This document shows, one piece after another, positions 10,852 through 18,129 of a DNA stretch of 64,000 nt. A model generated the notes under the pieces. The model was not told the origin of the DNA. It searched no databases and saw only the letters and a list, made by a program, of their open reading frames with translations. The translations under genes and the position numbers were made by a program. This DNA is from G047528285 sp047528285 (GTDB lineage Bacteria > Pseudomonadota > Gammaproteobacteria > Enterobacterales > Enterobacteriaceae). The stretch is taken from contig CP180022.1 in NCBI GenBank assembly GCA_047528285.1, positions 1,178,001 to 1,242,000 on the forward strand. The letters run 5' to 3'. Position 1 is the stretch's first letter. Each line of letters starts with the position of its first letter.

Positions 10852-12759
10852 TTGAGTGAGATGGCGAAAAACCTGATCCTCTGGTTAGTAATAGCAGTCG
10901 TGCTGATGTCGGTATTCCAGAGCTTTGGGCCTAGTGAGGCTAATGGACGTAAAGTGGATTACTCTACCTTTATGTCTGAATTAAATCAGGATCAGGTTAT
11001 GGAAGCACGTATTAACGGTCATGAAATTGCTGTGACTAAAAAAGACAGTAAACACTACACGACCTATATTCCGATTAATGATCCAAAGCTGCTTGATATT
11101 CTTTTAACCAAAAATGTTAAAGTTGTTGGTGAGCCGCCGGAAGAACCTAGCATATTGGCGTCCATCTTTATTTCCTGGTTTCCAATGCTATTGTTAATTG
11201 GGGTTTGGATCTTTTTTATGCGACAAATGCAGGGAGGTGGCGGGAAAGGCGCTATGTCGTTTGGTAAAAGCAAAGCTCGGATGCTAACGGAAGATCAAAT
11301 TAAAACAACATTCGCCGATGTTGCAGGTTGTGATGAAGCGAAAGAAGAGGTTAGCGAGCTTGTAGATTACCTGCGTGAGCCAAGTCGGTTTCAAAAGCTA
11401 GGGGGGAAGATTCCGAAAGGCATACTGATGGTGGGGCCGCCAGGGACCGGTAAAACGCTATTAGCTAAAGCAATTGCAGGGGAAGCTAAAGTCCCATTTT
11501 TTACAATTTCAGGGTCTGACTTCGTTGAAATGTTTGTGGGGGTTGGCGCCTCGCGTGTAAGAGATATGTTTGAGCAAGCAAAAAAAGCAGCGCCGTGTAT
11601 TATTTTTATCGATGAAATTGATGCGGTCGGGCGTCAACGTGGGACAGGTCTTGGTGGCGGTCATGATGAACGTGAGCAGACTCTGAACCAAATGCTAGTA
11701 GAAATGGATGGATTTGAAGGTAACGAAGGTATTATTGTCATTGCGGCGACAAATAGACCTGATGTTCTAGATCCAGCGCTGCTGCGTCCTGGCCGTTTTG
11801 ACCGACAGGTGGTGGTAGGTCTGCCTGATGTACGTGGCCGCGAACAAATTCTGAAGGTGCACATACACCGTGTGCCGCTAGCGGCGGATATGGATGCATC
11901 GCTTATTGCACGCGGAACACCTGGGTTTTCTGGCGCCGATTTGGCCAACCTTGTGAATGAAGCAGCGCTGTTTGCAGCTCGTGGTAACAAGCGAGTGGTT
12001 TCGATGCTGGAATTCGAAAAAGCTAAAGATAAAATCATGATGGGTGCAGAGCGGCGTTCCATGGTGATGACAGAAGCACAAAAAGAGTCTACTGCCTATC
12101 ATGAGGCAGGTCACGCAATCATCGGCCGTCTGGTTCCTGAGCATGATCCAGTGCATAAAGTAACGATTATCCCGCGTGGCCATGCTTTGGGAGTAACTTT
12201 TTTTCTTCCGGAAGGTGATTCTATTAGCGCAAGCCGCCAGAAGCTGGAAAGTCAGATCTCTACTTTATACGGCGGTAGAATAGCTGAAGAGATTATTTAT
12301 GGTCCAGCAAATGTTTCTACCGGGGCATCTAATGATATCAAGGTTGCCACCTCTATTGCTCGTAACATGGTAGCGCAGTGGGGATTTTCTGAGAAGTTAG
12401 GTCCACTTTTGTATTCGGAAGAAGAAGGGGAAGTGTTCCTTGGACGTTCAGTGGCTAAGGTGAAACACATGTCTGATGAAACGGCGCGTATTATTGACCA
12501 GGAAGTGAAGTTACTCATTGAAGTTAATTATGTTCGGGCTCATGCGATGCTGATAGAAAATATAGATATATTACATGCTATGAAGGATGCGCTGATGAAA
12601 TATGAAACCATCGATGCCCCGCAAATTGATGATCTGATGTGTCGCAAGGAAGTTCGGATGCCTGCTGGTTGGGATGATACACTTCCTATTGCGTGTTGCG
12701 ACGATGAAGATATGCCTTGTACGCCACATCCTGGAAAGACTATATCAGAACAACGGTAA
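10852..12759 (+). CDS. ftsH: ATP-dependent zinc metalloprotease FtsH
   Basis: Membrane-anchored AAA+ protease that degrades misfolded membrane proteins and regulatory substrates such as LpxC. 635 residues. N-terminal transmembrane helix, periplasmic domain, second helix (FISWFPMLLLIGVWIFFM), Walker A GPPGTGKT (near residue 193), Walker B IIFIDEIDAVG, SRH motif, and the zinc site HEAGH. Starts at TTG 10852 (TTG AGT GAG ATG) with GAGG upstream, as in E. coli ftsH, which also has an upstream TTG; the internal ATG at 10861 would give a protein three residues shorter. The C-terminal tail after residue 605 differs from E. coli and contains several cysteines. Confidence 0.98.
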   Translation: MSEMAKNLILWLVIAVVLMSVFQSFGPSEANGRKVDYSTFMSELNQDQVMEARINGHEIAVTKKDSKHYTTYIPINDPKLLDILLTKNVKVVGEPPEEPSILASIFISWFPMLLLIGVWIFFMRQMQGGGGKGAMSFGKSKARMLTEDQIKTTFADVAGCDEAKEEVSELVDYLREPSRFQKLGGKIPKGILMVGPPGTGKTLLAKAIAGEAKVPFFTISGSDFVEMFVGVGASRVRDMFEQAKKAAPCIIFIDEIDAVGRQRGTGLGGGHDEREQTLNQMLVEMDGFEGNEGIIVIAATNRPDVLDPALLRPGRFDRQVVVGLPDVRGREQILKVHIHRVPLAADMDASLIARGTPGFSGADLANLVNEAALFAARGNKRVVSMLEFEKAKDKIMMGAERRSMVMTEAQKESTAYHEAGHAIIGRLVPEHDPVHKVTIIPRGHALGVTFFLPEGDSISASRQKLESQISTLYGGRIAEEIIYGPANVSTGASNDIKVATSIARNMVAQWGFSEKLGPLLYSEEEGEVFLGRSVAKVKHMSDETARIIDQEVKLLIEVNYVRAHAMLIENIDILHAMKDALMKYETIDAPQIDDLMCRKEVRMPAGWDDTLPIACCDDEDMPCTPHPGKTISEQR

Positions 12760-12912
12760 TCACTAAATCTTCTTTTCTGCCCCGTGGCTAGCCTACCTCA
12801 GGTTTAGGATAACCTGATAACCTTGTATTTTTATACGTGATGCTAAATTTTTGCGTAGAAAATGCTTCATGAGCCGACTTACAATTTATTGAGTACAAGG
12901 GTGTAGCTTGTT

Positions 12913-13758
12913 ATGCAACTTATTGCTCGAGATCGCATACTTAGCCTTTCTGTTCCCCGTGTTATGGGGATCCTTAATGTAACCTCAGATTCATTTTCTG
13001 ACGGCGGAAGATATAAAAATTTGTCTGTCGCAATTGATCATGTGGCGGCAATGCTAGACGCTGGCGCAGATTTGATTGATATCGGCGGCGAATCTACCCG
13101 CCCAGGGGCAAAGATGGTTAGCGAGGAGGAGGAAATGGCGCGAGTGGTGCCGGTGGTGACGGCACTTGCACAGCGTTTTGATACTTTTATTTCAGTAGAT
13201 ACCTCGAAGGCGATTGTGATGCGCGAAAGCGCGTCGGCCGGGGCTCATTTAATTAATGATATCCGTTCACTCAGTCAGCCTGGTGCGCTAACTGCTGCCG
13301 CCATCAGCCAATTGCCAATTTGTTTGGTACATATGCAAGGCGAGCCAGACTCTATGCAGCAGGCACCGCATTACGAGAATGTCTTGATGGAAGTAAAGGC
13401 GTATTTCGTACAGCAGATTAAGCGCTGTCAAGAAGCCGGAATTGCAAAAAATAGACTGTTGCTTGATCCTGGGTTCGGTTTTGGAAAAACGTTAGAGCAT
13501 AATTATCAGCTACTGAGCCGACTGAAAGATTTTCATCATCTCGGGCTTCCATTGCTAGTTGGGATGTCGCGTAAAGCTATGATAGGTCAATTAATTGAAC
13601 TTCCTCCAGAGAAGCGAGTTTCTGGTAGCATTACTTGTGCGGTTATTGCTACGTTACAGGGGGCTCAAATTATCCGGGTTCATGATGTTCAGCAAACGGT
13701 GGACGCCATGCGAGTGGTAAAAGCCACCCTTTTAGCGAAGGAAACATTTTTTCAATGA
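12913..13758 (+). CDS. folP: dihydropteroate synthase
   Basis: Folate pathway: condenses p-aminobenzoate with dihydropterin pyrophosphate. 281 residues (E. coli 282). Signature GILNVTSDSFSDGG at residues 18-31, GGESTRPGA near 59, LLDPGFGFGKT, and the phosphate-binding RVHDV near the C-terminus. Start ATG 12913. Its TGA overlaps the glmM ATG (ATGA, 13755-13758), so the two are translationally coupled as in other enterics. Retention suggests folate is made by the symbiont or with its partner. Confidence 0.98.
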   Translation: MQLIARDRILSLSVPRVMGILNVTSDSFSDGGRYKNLSVAIDHVAAMLDAGADLIDIGGESTRPGAKMVSEEEEMARVVPVVTALAQRFDTFISVDTSKAIVMRESASAGAHLINDIRSLSQPGALTAAAISQLPICLVHMQGEPDSMQQAPHYENVLMEVKAYFVQQIKRCQEAGIAKNRLLLDPGFGFGKTLEHNYQLLSRLKDFHHLGLPLLVGMSRKAMIGQLIELPPEKRVSGSITCAVIATLQGAQIIRVHDVQQTVDAMRVVKATLLAKETFFQ

Positions 13759-15092
13759 GCCAACATAAATATTTTGGCACTGACGGTATCCGCGGTAAGG
13801 TTGGTAATACTCCTATAACACCAGATTTTGTCCTCAAACTTGGTTGGGCGGCTGGAAAGGTGCTGGCCCGTCATGGTTCCAGAAAGATTATCATTGGAAA
13901 AGATACTCGTATTTCCGGTTATATGCTGGAGTCGGCGTTGGAGGCGGGGCTAGCGGCGGCTGGGCTCTCCGCTGCTTTTACTGGTCCTATGCCGACGCCG
14001 GCTATTGCTTACTTAGCCCGCACATTTCGTGCTGAGGCCGGTATTGTGATTTCAGCCTCTCATAATCCATTTTGCGATAATGGTATCAAATTTTTTTCCA
14101 TTGACGGCACTAAACTGCCTAACAAAGTAGAAGAGGCTATTGAAAAGGAGCTAGCTAAACCTTTAACCTGTGTTAAATCGGCTGAGCTTGGTAAAGCCAG
14201 CCGTATTATTGATGCGCCTGGGCGCTATATCGAGTTCTGTAAAGGGACCTTTCCGGGGAATTTAAGTCTAAAGGGGCTGAAGATCGTGGTAGATTGCGCT
14301 AACGGTGCCACCTATCATATCGCTCCAAGCGTGTTGCGCGAACTCGGAGCAACAGTACTAACCCTCGGCTGTCAGCCAGATGGTATGAATATCAATCAGG
14401 AATGCGGTACTACCGATGTAGCCCCACTGCAAAGCTTGGTACTGGCGGAGAGGGCGGATCTTGGCATTGCATATGACGGCGATGGGGATCGGGTGATCAT
14501 GGTTGATCACTTGGGTCAAAAAGTGGATGGTGACCAGATTTTATATGTCATTATTCAGAAAAAATTAGGCCAGGGCAAGCTTTCTGGTGGTGTGGTAGGT
14601 ACCATAATGAGCAATATGGGGCTCGAGATGGCGCTAAAACAATTAAAAGTGCCTTTTGTACGAACTCATGTTGGCGATCGCTATGTTTTGGAAAAAATGC
14701 AAGAAAAGGGCTGGTGTATCGGCGCAGAAAACTCCGGACATATCATTCTTCTGGATAAGACCACCACTGGTGATGGGATTATCGCCGGGCTTCAGGTATT
14801 ATCGATGATGGTCAGCAATCACATGAATTTGCACGATCTCTGTAGAGGCATGCGCTTGTTGCCGCAGTTTTTAATCAATGTCCGTTTCTCTGGACTAAAT
14901 GACCCTTTGCAGTCGTCGGGGGTAAAACGGGCCTGCGCTGAGGTGGAGAAGCACCTGGGAAGGCACGGGCGAGTATTGCTGCGCAAATCTGGTACTGAAC
15001 CCCTTATCCGTATTATGGTGGAAGGGGAAAATTCAAAGCAAGTCAGCCAACTTGCGCACCACATTGCTGTTGCAGTGAAAGCCACTGGCTAA
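13755..15092 (+). CDS. glmM: phosphoglucosamine mutase
   Basis: Converts glucosamine-6-phosphate to glucosamine-1-phosphate on the way to UDP-GlcNAc for peptidoglycan and lipid A. 445 residues, identical to E. coli. Catalytic phosphoserine S102 in ISASHNPFCDNG, metal-binding DGDGDR, sugar-binding GAENSGH, and the C-terminal phosphate loop RKSGTEPLIRIM. Overlaps folP by four bases. Consistent with the retained murein and LPS assembly genes elsewhere in the window (mrdA, mrdB, lptD, lptE). Confidence 0.98.
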   Translation: MSQHKYFGTDGIRGKVGNTPITPDFVLKLGWAAGKVLARHGSRKIIIGKDTRISGYMLESALEAGLAAAGLSAAFTGPMPTPAIAYLARTFRAEAGIVISASHNPFCDNGIKFFSIDGTKLPNKVEEAIEKELAKPLTCVKSAELGKASRIIDAPGRYIEFCKGTFPGNLSLKGLKIVVDCANGATYHIAPSVLRELGATVLTLGCQPDGMNINQECGTTDVAPLQSLVLAERADLGIAYDGDGDRVIMVDHLGQKVDGDQILYVIIQKKLGQGKLSGGVVGTIMSNMGLEMALKQLKVPFVRTHVGDRYVLEKMQEKGWCIGAENSGHIILLDKTTTGDGIIAGLQVLSMMVSNHMNLHDLCRGMRLLPQFLINVRFSGLNDPLQSSGVKRACAEVEKHLGRHGRVLLRKSGTEPLIRIMVEGENSKQVSQLAHHIAVAVKATG

Positions 15093-15321
15093 AGAGAGAT
15101 GGAATGCTATAGCGCCGGAGGCATGGGTTTATGCGTTTTAGGAAGTCACAAGTTACATTAATATTTTATTTATAAATTGTCACGCCAATTAAAAAATCCC
15201 CTTGCACGTAAGGTTCTCTTTGGTTAGTATCCAAATCTCTTCAGTCATATAGAAGACCAGTTTATTTTATTGATGGCGGCGAGACCGATAGTTATGTTGA
15301 CGAAAGGATACAGGAGGTATT

Positions 15322-15654
15322 TTGTACCAAACTCTGTTAGGTGTATTCTTGTTAGTAGCAGTCATCTTAGTTGTGCTAATTATGCTGCAGCATGGTAAGA
15401 TTATTGATATGCAAAATTCATTCTGTGCAGGCGCCTCTGGCGGTCTATTTTGTTCTAGAGATTCTGGTAACTTTATGACCCGTATGACAGCTGTGCTAGC
15501 GACAGTTTTTTTTATTCTTAGCCTAGTTTTGGGTAATCTGAGTTCCAACCATGGCGCCAATGGTACCCAATGGGATAATTTAAATCAGGGTCAGCAGATG
15601 AATAAGGATAAAGTTAATGCGTCGATAAAATCTGACAACGATATTCCGCAGTAA
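15322..15654 (+). CDS. secG: SecG, preprotein translocase subunit
   Basis: Small accessory subunit of the SecYEG channel. 110 residues as in E. coli. Two transmembrane segments (about 3-22 and 53-71) flank the conserved cytoplasmic loop, and SGNFMTRMTAVLAT follows. The loop has drifted: LQHGKIIDMQNSFCAG replaces E. coli LQQGKGADMGASFGAG, and Cys replaces Gly at two places. Starts at TTG 15322 with a strong GGAGG (15313-15317); no ATG is available at the family N-terminus (YQTLLG, E. coli YEALLV). tRNA-Leu(GAG) follows, as in E. coli. Confidence 0.95.
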   Translation: MYQTLLGVFLLVAVILVVLIMLQHGKIIDMQNSFCAGASGGLFCSRDSGNFMTRMTAVLATVFFILSLVLGNLSSNHGANGTQWDNLNQGQQMNKDKVNASIKSDNDIPQ

Positions 15655-15738
15655 GCATTTTCGCTTTCTTTTTTGTTTGCGTATATATGCTTAGCAAGGC
15701 AGCGGTAAATAAGCGTAAAAATAGCTATTATATAGAGA

Positions 15739-15828
15739 GCTGAGGTGGTGGAATTTGGTAGACACGCTACCTTGAGGTGGTAGTGTCCGATTATGGACTT
15801 ACGGGTTCAAGTCCCGTCCTCAGTACCA
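15739..15828 (+). tRNA. leuU: tRNA-Leu (anticodon GAG)
   Basis: Complete class II tRNA with encoded CCA. Acceptor stem GCTGAGG/CCTCAGT (paired with the same terminal G-T as E. coli leuU and a compensated T-A pair), anticodon loop TTGAGGT, long variable arm, and T loop GGTTCAAGTCC. One extra T in the D loop compared with E. coli. Located between secG and the nusA region, the standard position of leuU. Confidence 0.97.
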
Positions 15829-15888
15829 ATCTCAGAGCAGATAGATTTTATTTTTCAGCGTAACATAAGTTTAAAAATGTATTTCGGA

Positions 15889-15970
15889 CGCGGGCGTGGG
15901 GCAGTAGCCAGATATTTCGTCGGGCTCATAACCAGATACTCCTTTTGGTGTAAATCTGATCTCTGAAACA
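15889..15970 (+). pseudogene. metY: decayed initiator tRNA-fMet (metY)
   Basis: The 5' half is still recognisable: CGCGGG start, GTGGGGCAG D-stem region, and the initiator anticodon arm TCGTCGGGCTCATAACC with CAT anticodon. The anticodon 3' stem is broken (CCAGA instead of CCCGA), the T-loop reads GGTGTAAATC instead of GGTTCAAATC, and the 3' acceptor end (CTCTGAAACA) no longer pairs with CGCGGGC. About five extra bases. It lies between tRNA-Leu(GAG) and the rimP wreck, exactly where metY is in E. coli. A working initiator tRNA must be elsewhere. Confidence 0.85.
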
Positions 15971-16102
15971 ATATTTCCTTAAAGTAATTTTTCAATTTTA
16001 CGGTCTGTAGTCGTTATGGATTTATCGTCATAGGCAGTTGAAAAATAATTCTTCTGGAATGGTTTCAGAAATATCCTGCAATTTATAGGATACTGATCAT
16101 TT

Positions 16103-16128
16103 AAAGCCCCGAGTTTTCGGGGCTTTTT
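16103..16128 (+). terminator. Rho-independent terminator
   Basis: GCCCCGA-GTTT-TCGGGGC (16106-16123), a perfect 7-bp GC-rich stem preceded by AAA and followed by TTTTT. Terminates the secG/leuU/metY transcript. Well preserved although the adjacent metY is dead. Confidence 0.92.
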
Positions 16129-16150
16129 ATTATTTTACTATACTGATAAT

Positions 16151-16171
16151 GGGCTTATTAGCCCTTTTTTT
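16151..16171 (+). terminator. second hairpin with T tract upstream of the rimP wreck
   Basis: GGGCT-TATT-AGCCC followed by seven T. E. coli has a similar hairpin just before rimP. Together with the hairpin at 16106 it forms a tandem terminator. Confidence 0.7.
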
Positions 16172-16190
16172 ATGTCTTGGGTGCTTGAGG

Positions 16191-16595
16191 TTGTAAGCTT
16201 TTTAGGAAAAACTGAATGTATTTATAGCCGCTAGTCAAGGCTATATATAGATAATAACAAAGACATTACTGTTGATGATTCTTCTGATATTACTCATTAG
16301 GGCGTATACCATTTAGACATTATTAGCGTCTCCTATAGCCTTGAAGTTTTATCACGGAACCTAGAAAATCTACCATTTATCATTAAATATTTTACTCAAT
16401 TATTATTCGTAGCGATGTCAGTATGAAGTTTCGCATCATGCTTCAAATTTATCTTAAATGGCGAATATTATTTACTTGATCTAGGAAAGGATGATTGTCC
16501 TAGGAAAGGATGATCGTCGTAACGGTGGATGGGTTGATATGAAGTTCTTGCTTTGAAAAAAATCCAGAAAGCGATATCTGTTATCCCACTTTTAA
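16191..16595 (+). pseudogene. rimP: rimP pseudogene (30S maturation factor)
   Basis: Colinear with E. coli rimP from start to stop but interrupted. It starts TTG TAA GCT TTT TAG GAA AAA CTG (two stops in the first five codons, matching TTG TCC ACA TTA GAG CAA AAA TTA). YSLEVLSRNLENLPF (16334 on) aligns with E. coli YNLEVSSPGLDRPLF. The end, ATCCAGAAAGCG then CCCACTTTTAA, matches the last codons with a frameshift. A 19-bp direct duplication at 16481-16518 lies inside it. It is directly upstream of nusA, as in E. coli. Non-functional. Confidence 0.9.
16481..16518. repeat. tandem duplication of 19 bp inside the rimP wreck
   Basis: CTAGGAAAGGATGATTGTC (16481-16499) is followed immediately by CTAGGAAAGGATGATCGTC (16500-16518), one mismatch. 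Probably a slippage duplication tolerated because the gene is dead. Confidence 0.9.
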
Positions 16596-16616
16596 CGTTT
16601 TACTGAGGCAACTAGG

Positions 16617-18104
16617 ATGAATAAAGAAATTCTGGCTGTTGTTGAAGCAGTGTCTAATGAGAAATCTGTGCCGCGGGAAAAGATTTTCGATGCCCTAGAG
16701 ATGGCCTTGGCTACTGCAACGAAAAAAAAATACGAACAGGAAATTGAAGTTCGTGTCAGCATTGATCGCAAATCAGGAGATTTTAATACCTTTCGCCGAT
16801 GGCTTATTGTGGACGAAGTTACTCACCCTACTCGAGAAATTACACTGGATGCGGCACAGTTTGATGATCCTCAGGCGCCACTTAACGGCTATATTGAAGA
16901 TAAAATTGAATCTGTTGTGTTTGATCGAATTACCACTCAAACTGCCAAACAGGTAATCGTTCAGAAAGTACGGGAAGCTGAGCGAGCGATGGTGGTTAAT
17001 CAGTTCCATGGTCAGGAAGGTAAGATTGTTACCGGTGTGGTGAAAAAAGTTAACCGGGACAGCATTAACCTTGACTTAGGTAGTAATGCTGAAGCAATAA
17101 TCAGCCGAGAGGATATGTTACCGCGAGAAAATTTTCGATCTGGAGATCGTATCCGCGGTGTGTTGTATGCGGTGCGACCGGAAGCGCGTGGTGCTCAGCT
17201 ATTTGTTAGTCGCTCTAGAGTAGAGATGCTCGTTGAGTTATTCCGCATTGAAGTACCAGAAATCGGAGAAGAAATCATTGAAATCAAGGTCGCTGCTCGC
17301 GATCCCGGTTCCCGGGCAAAAATTGCCGTGAAGACCAACGACAAACGCATTGATCCAGTCGGTGCTTGCGTCGGGATGCGCGGTGCGCGCGTCCAAGCTG
17401 TTTCCAGCGAATTGAGTGGTGAACGCGTCGATATTGTTCTGTGGGATGATAACCCGGCACAGTTCGTTATTAACGCTATGGCACCCGCAGACGTCGCCTC
17501 TATCGTGGTAGATGAAGATAAGCATACAATGGATCTTGCGGTAGAAGCGGGTAGTCTTGCTCAGGCTATTGGCCGAAACGGACAAAACGTCCGTTTGGCT
17601 TCCCAGCTCAGCGGCTGGGAGCTGAATGTAATGACGGTAGAAGATTTGCAGGAAAAACATCAAGCTGAAGCCCATGAGGTTATCGATATTTTTACCCGAA
17701 ATTTAGATATTAATGAAGAGTTTGCCACGATCTTGGTGGAGGCAGGTTTCTCCTCCCTAGAAGAATTGGCCTATGTACCAATAAATGAACTGCTTGAAAT
17801 TGAAGAGCTTGATAAAAATATGGTGGTAGCGCTGCGCGAACAGGCGAAGAATGCACTGAGAACGCTTATCCTGGCGCAAGAAAAAAATTGCGATGCTGGC
17901 GCACCGGCTGAAGATCTATTGAGTTTGCCTGAACTTGAGCGCGAAATGGCGTTCAAGCTGGCATCGCGTGGTGTTTTCACGTTGGAAGATCTGGCCGATC
18001 AGGGTGTCGACGACCTGTCAGATATTGAAGGGCTAAGTAGTAAAAAAGCCGGCGAACTGATTATGGCCGCGCGTAATATTTGCTGGTTTGGCGACAACGA
18101 GTAA
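16617..18104 (+). CDS. nusA: transcription termination/antitermination factor NusA
   Basis: RNA polymerase-associated factor controlling pausing, intrinsic termination and rRNA antitermination. 495 residues, identical to E. coli. N-terminal polymerase-binding domain (1-125), S1 domain (about 135-200), KH1/KH2 (about 200-345; DPGSRAKIAV and AIGRNGQNVRLASQLSGW), and the two C-terminal acidic repeats. Starts at ATG 16617 (MNKEILAVVEAVSNEK). A nine-A run at 16722-16730 encodes the conserved KKK of the N-terminal domain. It is normally cotranscribed from upstream rimP; rimP is dead here, so the promoter must have survived or moved. infB follows after 25 bases. Confidence 0.98.
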   Translation: MNKEILAVVEAVSNEKSVPREKIFDALEMALATATKKKYEQEIEVRVSIDRKSGDFNTFRRWLIVDEVTHPTREITLDAAQFDDPQAPLNGYIEDKIESVVFDRITTQTAKQVIVQKVREAERAMVVNQFHGQEGKIVTGVVKKVNRDSINLDLGSNAEAIISREDMLPRENFRSGDRIRGVLYAVRPEARGAQLFVSRSRVEMLVELFRIEVPEIGEEIIEIKVAARDPGSRAKIAVKTNDKRIDPVGACVGMRGARVQAVSSELSGERVDIVLWDDNPAQFVINAMAPADVASIVVDEDKHTMDLAVEAGSLAQAIGRNGQNVRLASQLSGWELNVMTVEDLQEKHQAEAHEVIDIFTRNLDINEEFATILVEAGFSSLEELAYVPINELLEIEELDKNMVVALREQAKNALRTLILAQEKNCDAGAPAEDLLSLPELEREMAFKLASRGVFTLEDLADQGVDDLSDIEGLSSKKAGELIMAARNICWFGDNE

Positions 18105-18129
18105 TAAACTGTAGCAGGAAAGGAACAGT

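Noticed and set aside
16481..16518. CRISPR-like repeat
   Set aside because: Only two directly abutting 19-bp copies with no spacers; a slippage duplication within a dead gene. No CRISPR array or cas gene seen anywhere.
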